NCBI GenBank assembly: GCA_964504655.1
Contig: CAZDFD010000019.1
Coordinates: 1 to 53,695, forward strand
Direction: 5' to 3'
From: JANXAZ01 sp964504655
Lineage (GTDB): Bacteria > Pseudomonadota > Alphaproteobacteria > Geminicoccales > Geminicoccaceae
DNA length: 53,695 nucleotides
This document shows positions 9,676 through 17,626 of the stretch, in pieces; the stretch's first letter is position 1, and each line of letters begins with the position of its first letter. Below the pieces are notes generated by a model. It worked only from the letters and a program-made list of their open reading frames with translations. It did not search any database and was not told where the DNA came from. The position numbers and the translations under genes are program-made.

Positions 9676-10590
9676 ATGGCGGTCGCGGCGGCGCCGGGGA
9701 AGAGCTGGGAGGCGGAGCGACGCCGCGCCTTCCTCTGGGGGCTGGCGCCGGCGCTCGCGGTGCTGTTGACGATCACGCTCGCGCCGGCCGTCTACCTCCT
9801 GGTCACGAGCCTGACGCCGTTGAACCTCACCAACCCGGCGCAGACCGCTACCGACTTCTCCGATCCGTTGCGCAACTACCGCGAAGCGCTCGAGGATCCG
9901 CGCTTCGTCAACTCCGTCTGGGTGCAGGTCAAGCTGTCGCTCGCCACGGTCACCGCGCAGATCCTCGTGGGCCTCGGCATCGCGCTCCTCCTGAACGCCC
10001 GCTCGCGCGTGCTCGAGGCGGTCCGCACCGCCTTCCTGATCCCGATGGTCCTGCCGCCGATCGTCGTGGCCCTCATCTGGAAGGTCGTCTACACGCCCGA
10101 CGTGAGCCCGATGCACCGGCTGCTCGAGGCCCTCGATCTGCCGGTGCGCTCGCTCATCACCCGCGCCGACACCGCCTTGTGGGCGATCGCCGTCGCCGAC
10201 ACCTGGCAGTGGTTCCCGTTCACCATGCTGATCATCCTGGCGGCCCTGCAGATGATCCCGGACGAGCCGCTCGAGGCCGCCGAGATCGACGGCGCCGGCG
10301 CCTTCCAGCGCTTCCGGTACGTCGTCCTGCCCTACATTCGCCCGGCCATCGTGGTGGCCGCGCTCTTCCGGCTGATCGACAGCGTCAAGGCCTTCCCGCT
10401 GATCTACGTGCTGACCAACGGCGGTCCGGGCCAGGTGACCGAGGTCACCAACTATTTCGCCTTCGTGCAGGCCTTCAACTTCTCCTACTGGGGCTATGCC
10501 TCGGCGATCGCCACGATGCTCGTGGCCGGCGTGTTCCTGTTGAGCTGGACGATCGGGCGGCTCGACGAGGCCGGGCAGCGCGATGAGTAG
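9676..10590 (+). CDS. Carbohydrate ABC transporter permease (MalF/UgpA type)
   Basis: 304-aa inner-membrane subunit with about six membrane segments; the first is LAPALAVLLTITLAPAVYLL. The cytoplasmic coupling EAA loop reads EAAEIDGAGAFQRFRYVVLP, which docks on an ATPase. The gene lies 9 nt downstream of the second binding protein and overlaps the second permease by 8 nt, so the two are translationally linked. No ATP-binding subunit is encoded in this operon; a shared ATPase elsewhere in the genome must be assumed. Confidence 0.92.
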   Translation: MAVAAAPGKSWEAERRRAFLWGLAPALAVLLTITLAPAVYLLVTSLTPLNLTNPAQTATDFSDPLRNYREALEDPRFVNSVWVQVKLSLATVTAQILVGLGIALLLNARSRVLEAVRTAFLIPMVLPPIVVALIWKVVYTPDVSPMHRLLEALDLPVRSLITRADTALWAIAVADTWQWFPFTMLIILAALQMIPDEPLEAAEIDGAGAFQRFRYVVLPYIRPAIVVAALFRLIDSVKAFPLIYVLTNGGPGQVTEVTNYFAFVQAFNFSYWGYASAIATMLVAGVFLLSWTIGRLDEAGQRDE

Positions 10591-11461
10591 CGTCGCCCAG
10601 CGCGGCACCCTGGTCCGCGCCCCGGCGGCACTGCCGCGGCCGCGGGCCTCGGCCAAGGTGCGGCATCGGCGGATGCTGACCGCGCTGGCCCTCGTCGTGC
10701 TCGCGGTCGTGATGCTGCCGTTCGGCTGGCTCCTGCAGATGTCGTTCCGCCCGAACGACGACATCTTCGGCTACGAGCTCGCCTTCCGCCCGACCCTCGC
10801 GCACTACACGGCACTCTGGACCGGCGGCTTCCCCCGCTCGTTCCTCAACAGCGTCCTGGCCTCGAGCCTGTCGACGCTCTTGGCCCTCCTGATCGGCACG
10901 CCCGCCGCCTTCGCCATGGCGCGCTGGCGGTTCCGCGGCAAGCGCCAGGTGGGCCTGTGGATCCTCGCCACCCGGATGGCGCCACCGATCGCCTTCACCA
11001 TCCCGTTCTTCCTGGCCTATCGCTGGCTCGGCCTGCTCGATACCGTGCCCGGCCTCGTCCTGATCTACCTCACCTTCAATTTGGCGCTCGTCATCTGGAT
11101 GATGCAGACCTTCTTCGCGGGCGTGCCCAAGACGCTCGAGGAGGCCGCCTGGATCGACGGCTGCTCGGTCTGGGGGGCCTTCCTGCGGATCACGCTGCCC
11201 TTGACCGCGCCCGGGCTCGCGGCCACCGCCGTGCTGTGCTTCATCTTCTCCTGGAACGACTTCTTCTATGCCCTGATCCTGACGCGCACCAACGCCCAGA
11301 CGGCACCGGTGGCGATCGTCAACTTCATCCAGTACGAGGGCTGGGAGTGGGGCAAGATCGCCGCCGGCGGCAGCCTCGTCATGCTGCCGGTGATCGTCTT
11401 CACCCTGCTCGTCCGCCGCTACCTCGTGCGCGGCCTGACCGCCGGCGGGGTCAAGGACTGA
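10583..11461 (+). CDS. Carbohydrate ABC transporter permease (MalG/UgpE type)
   Basis: 292-aa second permease. After a basic cytoplasmic tail the first membrane segment is LTALALVVLAVVMLPFGWLL. The EAA loop is EEAAWIDGCSVWGAFLRITLPLTAPG, standard for MalG-like subunits. Start ATG at 10583 lies inside the end of the upstream permease (8-nt overlap). The heterodimer with the 9676 product forms the channel. Downstream, 25 nt away, is an HIBADH-type reductase likely co-transcribed. Confidence 0.92.
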   Translation: MSSVAQRGTLVRAPAALPRPRASAKVRHRRMLTALALVVLAVVMLPFGWLLQMSFRPNDDIFGYELAFRPTLAHYTALWTGGFPRSFLNSVLASSLSTLLALLIGTPAAFAMARWRFRGKRQVGLWILATRMAPPIAFTIPFFLAYRWLGLLDTVPGLVLIYLTFNLALVIWMMQTFFAGVPKTLEEAAWIDGCSVWGAFLRITLPLTAPGLAATAVLCFIFSWNDFFYALILTRTNAQTAPVAIVNFIQYEGWEWGKIAAGGSLVMLPVIVFTLLVRRYLVRGLTAGGVKD

Positions 11462-11486
11462 GCCTCGAGCCCGGAGACCCCCGATC

Positions 11487-12386
11487 ATGACCCGCCGACC
11501 CCTCGGCTTCCTCGGCCTCGGCAACATGGGCGGCGGCATGGCCCGCTGGCTGGTGCGCCAGGGCTGGCCGGTCACCGTCTTCGACCCGGTGACCCAGCTC
11601 GTCCAGGCCTGCGTCGCGGCCGGGGCCCGCGCCGCCGCCTCGCCCCGGGCGGTGGCCGAGGCGAGCGAGGTGGTGCTGTCGAGCCTGCCGACCCCGCAGG
11701 CGGTCGAGGAGGCGGTGACCGGCCCGGACGGCCTGCTTGCGGGACTGCGGCCCGGTGCCGTCTATGTCGACCTCTCGACCATCGACCCGGCGACCAGCCG
11801 GCGGATGCACGCCGCGGTCGCCTCGGCCGGGGGTCGGATGCTCGACTGCCCGGTCGGCCGCGGCCCGGAGGAGGCGGCCTCGGGCCGGCTCCTCTTGATG
11901 GTCGGCGGCGAGGCGGCGGTGCTCGAGGAGGTGCGCCCGGTGCTCGCCACGCTCGGCGATCCGATCCACCATTGCGGGCCGGCCGGCGCCGGTGCCGCGG
12001 CGAAGCTCGTCAACAACCTGGTCTCCTGCGCGATCAACGCCTTGAACGCCGAGGCCCTGGTCCTGGCCGCCAAGGCCGGGGTCGAGCTCCCGGTCATGGT
12101 CGAGATCATGAAGGGCACGGCCGCCGACAGCCGCCATCTGCGGATCACCACCGAGAGCCGGGTGCTGGACGGCGTGTTCGCGCCGCGCTTCCGGCTGGTG
12201 CTGGCCGAGAAGGACCTCCGGCTCGCCGTACAGATGGGCCTCGATCTGGGCGTGCCCACACCCCTGGCCGACGCCGCCCATCGGCTCCACCAGGTGGCCC
12301 GCGGCCAGGGCCTGGGCGAGGACGACCAGGGGGCGGTGATCAAGGCGATCGAGACCGTGGCCGGAGTCGCGGCCCGCCGCCGCTGA
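11487..12386 (+). CDS. NAD(P)-dependent oxidoreductase, 3-hydroxyisobutyrate dehydrogenase family (variant loop)
   Basis: 299-aa beta-hydroxyacid dehydrogenase; the Rossmann motif is GFLGLGNMG (7-15) and the catalytic lysine K173 in AAAKLVNN. The substrate loop is CPVGRGPEEA (121-130), matching the variant in the divergent operon gene at 5100 and unlike the canonical APVSGG. It is the last gene of the importer operon. Shared loop and shared location on both sides of the divergent promoter suggest that the two reductases act on related intermediates of the imported compound. Confidence 0.88.
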   Translation: MTRRPLGFLGLGNMGGGMARWLVRQGWPVTVFDPVTQLVQACVAAGARAAASPRAVAEASEVVLSSLPTPQAVEEAVTGPDGLLAGLRPGAVYVDLSTIDPATSRRMHAAVASAGGRMLDCPVGRGPEEAASGRLLLMVGGEAAVLEEVRPVLATLGDPIHHCGPAGAGAAAKLVNNLVSCAINALNAEALVLAAKAGVELPVMVEIMKGTAADSRHLRITTESRVLDGVFAPRFRLVLAEKDLRLAVQMGLDLGVPTPLADAAHRLHQVARGQGLGEDDQGAVIKAIETVAGVAARRR

Positions 12387-12429
12387 CCCGGCGTGCGCGG
12401 CCGTGCTATCCTCGGCCGCGGAGGATGCC

Positions 12430-12912
12430 ATGACGACCCGCTCGGCCGCGCTTTACGAGGACGACTTCTACGCCTGGACGCAGGAGCAGGCGGCGGCGCT
12501 GCGCCGGCTCGCGGCCGAGCGCTGGAACGGTCCGCTCGACCTCGAGCACCTGGCCGAGGAGGTGGAGGACTTGGGCAAGGAGCAGCGCAACGCGGTGCGC
12601 AGCCAGCTCCGGCGGATCATCGAGCATCGCTTGAAGCTCGCCTACTCGCCGGCCTGCGATCCGCGCCCCGGTTGGCTCAACTCCGTCGACGACGCGCTCG
12701 CCGAGATCGAGGACCGGATCACCCCCTCGATCCGCCGCGATGTCGAGGCGGCGCTGCCGAAGCTCTATGCCCAGGTCCTACCGAAGGTCGCCCGCACGCT
12801 CGAAGGCCACGGCGAGCGGGAGGCGGCCGAGCGGCTGCCCGAGCAATGCCCCTGGAGCCTCGACGAGCTCTTGTCGGGTCCGCCCGAGCACGATCTCGAC
12901 TGGCGGCCCTGA
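12430..12912 (+). CDS. DUF29 family protein
   Basis: 160-aa protein of the DUF29 family, recognised by YEDDFYAWTQEQAAALR near the N-terminus, the LDLEHLAEEVEDLGKEQRNAV segment and the CPWSLDELL C-terminus. It is mostly helical and probably cytoplasmic; function is unknown. ATG at 12430 was preferred to the one at 12403 because DUF29 proteins begin just before YEDDFYAW. A TATCCT hexamer at 12407-12412 could be its -10 element, though the leader would then be very short. It stands alone between the importer operon and a convergent dehydrogenase. Confidence 0.85.
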   Translation: MTTRSAALYEDDFYAWTQEQAAALRRLAAERWNGPLDLEHLAEEVEDLGKEQRNAVRSQLRRIIEHRLKLAYSPACDPRPGWLNSVDDALAEIEDRITPSIRRDVEAALPKLYAQVLPKVARTLEGHGEREAAERLPEQCPWSLDELLSGPPEHDLDWRP

Positions 12913-12926
12913 GCGGGCGGCACGGC

Positions 12927-13952
12927 TCAGCTTTCGACCCGCAGCCGTAGGCCGCGCCGGGCCGACAGGAGCAGCGCGTCGATCAGCCGGTGCACGGCGA
13001 GCGCGCTCCGCCCGCTCGAGGCCGGCTCGCGGCCCTCCTCCACGGCATCGAGGAAGTCCGCGATCACCGCCCGGTGCCAGTCGTGCGGGAAGTCCATGAA
13101 CGCGGCACCACCGCCGGTGCCCGTGGGCTCGCCGAGCCGCTCCCGGCTGCCGTCCGGGCGCAGGAGCTCGAGCGTGCCGCCGACGAGCGTGGCGACCGCC
13201 GCGTCCCCGACGATCCGCAGCTCCTCGGGTCCGCCGGGCCAGGCGGCGGTGGTGGCGAGCAGCGAGCCCATCGTGCCGTCGGCGAAGACGAGCCCGGCGG
13301 CGGCGAAGTCCTCGCCCTCCATCCGGTGCAAAGGCGTGGTGCCGGCGACCGCCGTCACCTCGCGCACCGGGCCCAGGAGGTGGAGCATCAGGTCGAGGGC
13401 GTGGATCGCCTGGGTGACGAGCACGCCGCCGCCGTCGCGGGCGAGCGTACCGCGGCCCGGCTCGTCGTAATAGGCCTGCGGCCGCCACCAGGGCACGCGC
13501 AGCTCGACGAAGGCCTGCCGGCCGAGCTCGCCCCGCTCGAGGAGCCCGCGCAGCGTGCGCGAGGTCTCGCGCGCCCGCATCTGCAGCATCACGGCGAGCC
13601 GCACGCCGGCCGCCGCGCACCGCCGGACGATCCGCTCGGCGGCACTCGTCGTCCGCTCGAGCGGCTTCTCGCAGAGCACGTGCTTGCCGGCGGCGGCGAG
13701 CCGGCCGACCAGCTCCTCGCGGGCGTCGGGCGGGGTCAGGACGAAGGCCAGATCGATCGAGGGATCGGCGATGGCCGGCTCGAGGTCGGCGGTCACCCGC
13801 AGCTCCGGGAACGAGGCCGCGATCGCGGCCCGGCGCTCGGCGCTGCGGCTGAAGGCGGCCGCGATCTCGACCCGATCCCGGAGGTCGAGCAGGCTCTTGA
13901 GGTGCGGCGCGGCCGCGGCGCCGAGCCCGACGACGAGCGCCCTGTGCCGCAT
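12927..13952 (-). CDS. Gfo/Idh/MocA family oxidoreductase
   Basis: 341-aa NAD(P)-dependent dehydrogenase of the glucose-fructose oxidoreductase family. It has an N-terminal Rossmann fold (ALVVGLGAAAAPHLKSLL) and the CEKPLE motif with the expected lysine for catalysis; the C-terminal domain has the GGGVLVTQAIHALDLMLHLLG helix with a histidine typical of the family. The ATG at 13952 gives MRHRALVVG, the natural start; an upstream ATG at 14009 adds an unlikely 19 residues. Substrates are usually sugars or inositols. Not in an obvious operon; it faces the GST gene divergently. Confidence 0.9.
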   Translation of the reverse strand: MRHRALVVGLGAAAAPHLKSLLDLRDRVEIAAAFSRSAERRAAIAASFPELRVTADLEPAIADPSIDLAFVLTPPDAREELVGRLAAAGKHVLCEKPLERTTSAAERIVRRCAAAGVRLAVMLQMRARETSRTLRGLLERGELGRQAFVELRVPWWRPQAYYDEPGRGTLARDGGGVLVTQAIHALDLMLHLLGPVREVTAVAGTTPLHRMEGEDFAAAGLVFADGTMGSLLATTAAWPGGPEELRIVGDAAVATLVGGTLELLRPDGSRERLGEPTGTGGGAAFMDFPHDWHRAVIADFLDAVEEGREPASSGRSALAVHRLIDALLLSARRGLRLRVES

Positions 13953-14070
13953 GATGCCCCCGGAGGTGTGCCTGCCGATCAGGCTGGCGGTGGCGGCCGT
14001 CCCTGGCAAGACGCTTGCACCGCCGGCCGGCTTGCGGTTTCAAGGCCGTGCCCGCCGCGCCGGACCCGAC

Positions 14071-14736
14071 ATGCTCCGCCTCTACCACGTCCCGTTGTGC
14101 CCCTACTCCCGCAAGGTCCGCGTGGCGCTGCGCGAGAAGCAGCTCGTGTTCGAGCTGGTCGAGGTCCAGCCCTGGGCGGCCGAGGACTGGTTCTTGGCCC
14201 TCAACCCCGCGGCCGAGGCGCCGGTCCTGGTCGACGACGACCTCGTGATCTGCGACAGCGCCGCGATCGAGGAGTATCTCGAGGAGGGGCACCCAGAGAC
14301 CACGCTGTTCGGCCGGTCGCTGCAGCAGCGCGCCGAGACGCGCCGGCTGGTCGCCTGGTTCGACAGCAAGCTCGCCCGCGAGGTGACCGACCCGCTGTGG
14401 CGCGAGAAGGTGGTCAAGCGCTGGAAGCGGGCCGGATTCCCGAGCTCGGACGCGCTCCGCCGGGGCGCCCAGGCGATCCGCCTGCACCTGGCCTACATCG
14501 ACTGGCTCTGGCAGGACCGCAAATGGCTCGCCGGCGACCAGCTCAGCATGGCCGACATCGCGGCGGCTGCGCATCTCTCGGTGCTCGACTATCTGGGCGA
14601 CGTGCCCTGGGCCGAGTTCCCGGGTGCCCGCGAATGGTACGCCAAGATGAAGTCGCGGCCCTCCTTCCGGCCGATCCTGGCGGACCGGGTGGTGGGCATC
14701 GCGCCGCCCGCGCACTACGACGACCCGGACTTCTGA
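14071..14736 (+). CDS. Glutathione S-transferase family protein
   Basis: 221-aa GST. The N-terminal thioredoxin-like domain starts MLRLYHVPLCPYSRKVRVALREK, with CPYS in the place of the active-site serine/cysteine, and ...EAPVLVDDDLVICDSAAIEEYLEE forming the glutathione site. The all-helical C-terminal domain includes WLAGDQLSMADIAAAAHLSVLDYLG, with the conserved N-cap aspartate. Its stop TGA is immediately followed by the ATG of queG at 14737, so the two are coupled. Role is probably detoxification or stringent-starvation-like; no specific class can be named. Confidence 0.9.
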   Translation: MLRLYHVPLCPYSRKVRVALREKQLVFELVEVQPWAAEDWFLALNPAAEAPVLVDDDLVICDSAAIEEYLEEGHPETTLFGRSLQQRAETRRLVAWFDSKLAREVTDPLWREKVVKRWKRAGFPSSDALRRGAQAIRLHLAYIDWLWQDRKWLAGDQLSMADIAAAAHLSVLDYLGDVPWAEFPGAREWYAKMKSRPSFRPILADRVVGIAPPAHYDDPDF

Positions 14737-15993
14737 ATGCGGCCGCGGGGGCCGGCGCCGGCGCGGCTCCTGGCCCGGCTCCGCGCCCGCGCCCTGGCCC
14801 TGGGCCTGCTCGCGCCCCGGGTCACCGAGCCGCGCCTGCCGGCGGAGGTGGGGGAGCGGCTCGCGGCGTTCCTCGAGGCCGGGATGGAGGGCCGGATGAC
14901 TTGGCTCGCCCGCGATCCCCCGATCCGGGCCGATCCGGCCCGGCTCTGGCCCGAGGCGCGTTCGGCGCTCGTGACCGGCATCTCCTACGCCCCGACCGGC
15001 GATCCCTTGCCCGAGCTCGACCGGCGCGATCGCGGGTATCTCAGCGTCTACGCCCGCAACCGCGACTACCACGAGGTCCTGAAGGGCCGGGTCAAGGAGC
15101 TCGCGGGCCTTCTGGCCGCGGCCACGGGCGAGGCGGTCAAGGTCTTCGTCGACACCGCCCCGGTCATGGAGAAGCCCCTGGCGCAGCAGGCCGGGCTCGG
15201 CTGGCAGGGCAAGCACACCAACCTCGTGAGCCGGGCGCACGGCTCGTGGCTGTTCCTGGGCGTGATCCTGACCACGGCCGAGCTGCCCAGGGACCCGCCC
15301 GAGCCCGACCATTGCGGGAGCTGCCGGCGCTGCCTCGAGATCTGCCCGACGGATGCCTTTCCGGGCCCCTACCGTCTCGATGCCCGGCGCTGCATCTCCT
15401 ACCTCACGATCGAGCATCCGGGACCGATCCCGCCGGCGCTGCGGCCGGCGATCGGCAACCGGATCTATGGCTGCGACGACTGCCTCGCGGTCTGTCCGTG
15501 GAACAAGTTCGCGCACGCCGCCCGCGAGCTCGCCTTCGCGGCCCGGCCGGAGCTCGTGACGCCGCCGCTCGCGGCGCTCGCCGAGCTCGACGATGCGGCC
15601 TTCCGGCGGCTGTTCGCGGGCTCGCCGATCAAGCGGATCGGCCGCGACCGGTTCCTGCGCAACGTGCTCGTGGCGATCGGCAACAGTGGCGAGCCCGGGC
15701 TTCTGGCCGTGGTCGAGGCGCGGCTCGAGGACCCCTCGCCGCTCGTCCGCGGGGCGGCGGTGTGGGCGCTTTCACGGCTCGCGCCGCTCGCCCGCTTCGA
15801 GGCGCTGCGCCGACGCTTCGCGCCCGGCGAGAGCGATCCGCGCGTGGCCGAGGAGTGGGCCGCGGCCCTGCACGACGCCGCGGCCCCGGCGGATCCGCCG
15901 GATCAGCGGGTGGCGACCTCCGGAACGACGGCATCGGGTGGAACCGCCACGAGCAGCAGCTCCACACCCTCGGGGCCGGTCCGCGCGAAGTGA
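14737..15993 (+). CDS. queG: Epoxyqueuosine reductase QueG
   Basis: 418-aa last-step enzyme of queuosine synthesis, reducing epoxyqueuosine at position 34 of tRNAs with a cobalamin and two [4Fe-4S] clusters. The ferredoxin-like cysteines are in CGSCRRCLEICPTDAF (about 194-209) and CDDCLAVCPWNKF (about 247-259); the C-terminus has HEAT-like repeats (SPLVRGAAVWALSRL). Start ATG abuts the GST stop. The last 30 or so residues are a Ser/Thr/Gly-rich tail that lies antisense to the end of the cupin gene (91-nt overlap). Confidence 0.95.
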   Translation: MRPRGPAPARLLARLRARALALGLLAPRVTEPRLPAEVGERLAAFLEAGMEGRMTWLARDPPIRADPARLWPEARSALVTGISYAPTGDPLPELDRRDRGYLSVYARNRDYHEVLKGRVKELAGLLAAATGEAVKVFVDTAPVMEKPLAQQAGLGWQGKHTNLVSRAHGSWLFLGVILTTAELPRDPPEPDHCGSCRRCLEICPTDAFPGPYRLDARRCISYLTIEHPGPIPPALRPAIGNRIYGCDDCLAVCPWNKFAHAARELAFAARPELVTPPLAALAELDDAAFRRLFAGSPIKRIGRDRFLRNVLVAIGNSGEPGLLAVVEARLEDPSPLVRGAAVWALSRLAPLARFEALRRRFAPGESDPRVAEEWAAALHDAAAPADPPDQRVATSGTTASGGTATSSSSTPSGPVRAK

Positions 15994-16373
15994 TGCGGAT
16001 CGTCGACCCGGAACATCACGGTCTCGCCGGGGGGGATCCGAACGAGCCGCGCGGGATCGATTTGCCCGCCGAGTGCGACTTCGAAGCTGCCGCGCAAGAC
16101 CGTCACCAGGGCCGCCTTGCCGGCCGGATGAGGATGCGGCGGGATGTCGGCCGCGGCGGGCAAACTCACCCGGGCGATCGTGTACCCGCCCGACTGGGCG
16201 AGCGGACGCATCGTGCCGCCCCATGCGGTTCGTTGGCTCGCCAGCGTCTCGAGGAGGGCCGCGTCGAGACGCAGGAGGGTACGCTCTTCGGCTGCTGCGC
16301 CGCCGGCCGCTGCGACCAGCGCGAGCGCGAACAGCGTCGCCACGATCCCGCCCGGGTGTGGACCGCCTGTCAT
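15903..16373 (-). CDS. Secreted cupin domain protein
   Basis: 156-aa protein with an N-terminal signal peptide (IVATLFALALVAAAGGAAAEE) and one cupin domain. Motif 1 is PPHPHPAGKAALVTVLRGSFEVALGG; motif 2 is PPGETVMFRVDDPHHFARTG, so metal-binding histidines are present. A periplasmic metal-binding or sensing role is likely, not further defined. It ends inside the 3' end of queG on the opposite strand. Upstream is a TTGACA hexamer with a perfect dyad next to it, suggesting regulated expression. Same strand as the CARF-RelE gene, 142 nt downstream of it. Confidence 0.8.
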   Translation of the reverse strand: MTGGPHPGGIVATLFALALVAAAGGAAAEERTLLRLDAALLETLASQRTAWGGTMRPLAQSGGYTIARVSLPAAADIPPHPHPAGKAALVTVLRGSFEVALGGQIDPARLVRIPPGETVMFRVDDPHHFARTGPEGVELLLVAVPPDAVVPEVATR

Positions 16374-16410
16374 CGTCGATCATCCTCGTCTTTGTGCCGA
16401 CCGCAGAAAC

Positions 16411-16437
16411 TCTCCGACTGTATCGGAGATCTGTCAA
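16411..16437 (-). promoter_or_regulatory. Putative cupin promoter: TTGACA with an adjacent operator-like dyad
   Basis: Read on the minus strand, a consensus TTGACA (16437-16432) is followed two bases later by the perfect inverted repeat TCTCCGA-N5-TCGGAGA (16411-16429). A dyad filling the spacer right behind a -35 box is the arrangement seen for MerR-type regulators, but no convincing -10 was found and the regulator is unknown. The surrounding 16,430-16,490 is much more AT-rich than the rest of the window. Confidence 0.45.
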
Positions 16438-16515
16438 TTCTCTGGCAAAACATAAGATTTGTTATTGGAATACATTGAGGACGGTCGACAGGGCGACGAT
16501 CCGACGACCCCCGGC

Positions 16516-17601
16516 TCAGAGGTGATCGCCGAGGCGGTCGAGGACGAACTTGCCGTCCTCGAACCGGCCGAACAGCCGCTTGCCGGTGCCGCTCCAGGCG
16601 TCGACCTCGTGGCTCGAGCCGTCGGCCGGCTTCTCGAGCTTCTTGACGTCGAGGCTCGGGGGATTGTGGCGGCCGTTGGTCGCCACCCAGCGGGCGAGCT
16701 CGTCGAGCTGGCGGTTCAGGCGGACGAGCTCCTCCGGGCCGAGCTTCTTCGCCTCGCGTTCGAACCGGTCGGAAAAGACGAGCTCGGCCACGGCGGGTGG
16801 CTGCAGCCGCTCGCGGTAGAGGGAGGCGCAGGCTTGGTCGAGTAGTGTGCCGCCCCACTCCGACAGGCACGCCTCGCCCTCGACTTCGAAGACGAGGGCC
16901 TCGGGCAGGCTCGCGAGCTCGCCGGCCGGCAAGTGTCCGACCGCGCGGAGCCGGCGCAGCTTCGCCAAGTGCGGCTGGAGGGAGCGGGCGATGTCCCAGA
17001 CCACCGGCAGGCGCGGAATGCGCAGGAGCTCACGGGCGCTCTCGAACAGGAAGGCGGTCTCCCACCCCTGCAGCATGGCGAGCGATTGCAGGTAGGCGTT
17101 CACGCTCTTGAAGCCGCCGGTCAGGTTCAACAGCACGCGCTGGCCGTGGGCGCGCGCGAGGAGTTCCTCGGCGAGGCTCGAGAGGGCCACACGGAAGGTG
17201 GCGAGCGCGTCGGTGCGCAGGTCCGGCACGCGCAGGATCTCGACCTCGCCGTCCCGGGCAGCGATCCAGTCCTGCACGATCTCGGCCGCGGCAGCACCCT
17301 GCAGCGTGTCGGTCGCCACCAGCACGTGGCGGTCGTCGCTCGCGAAGCTCGCCCGATCGAGCACGTCGGGAATGGCGAGCAGACCGTTCAGCTCGGCGCT
17401 CAGCCGCCGCGCTTCGGCGAGCGGGGCGTTGCGCAGCCGCTGCCGGCGCGCGGCGATCAGGCTCTCGATCGGGCCGCGCTCGGCCGGCGTCAGGTCCCGC
17501 GGCCGGGCATTGGCGGTGCGCCGCAGGAGCGGCAGCAGCGCCGGCTCGGCACCGTTGGTCAACAGGCTCGTGCCGACGGTCGAGACGACGAGACGGCTCA
17601 T
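16516..17601 (-). CDS. CARF-wHTH-RelE fusion, Cami1-like cyclic-oligoadenylate-activated ribonuclease
   Basis: 361-aa fusion. The N-terminal CARF (Rossmann) domain, about 1-190, starts MSRLVVSTVGTSLLTN and has the second ligand motif LLNLTGGFKSVNAYLQ (157-172); both are hallmarks of APE2256/Csx-type cyclic oligoadenylate sensors. A middle segment (about 205-270) fits a winged helix. The C-terminal 90 residues look like a RelE/ParE toxin: FSDRFEREAKKL, an LDELARW helix, basic KKLEKP (320-325), then GKRLFGRFEDGKFVLDRLGDH as the terminal strands. This order matches Cami1, a type III CRISPR ancillary mRNA interferase that cuts mRNA on the ribosome. No cas10, cas6 or CRISPR array is in the window. 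ATG 17601 begins exactly at the first CARF strand. Confidence 0.82.
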   Translation of the reverse strand: MSRLVVSTVGTSLLTNGAEPALLPLLRRTANARPRDLTPAERGPIESLIAARRQRLRNAPLAEARRLSAELNGLLAIPDVLDRASFASDDRHVLVATDTLQGAAAAEIVQDWIAARDGEVEILRVPDLRTDALATFRVALSSLAEELLARAHGQRVLLNLTGGFKSVNAYLQSLAMLQGWETAFLFESARELLRIPRLPVVWDIARSLQPHLAKLRRLRAVGHLPAGELASLPEALVFEVEGEACLSEWGGTLLDQACASLYRERLQPPAVAELVFSDRFEREAKKLGPEELVRLNRQLDELARWVATNGRHNPPSLDVKKLEKPADGSSHEVDAWSGTGKRLFGRFEDGKFVLDRLGDHL

Positions 17602-17626
17602 GGGGCGACTTGCCTCCCGACCAGCG

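Noticed and set aside
12778..15516. Minus-strand 912-codon frame
   Set aside because: Shadow of queG, GST and the Gfo/Idh gene; low-complexity translation.
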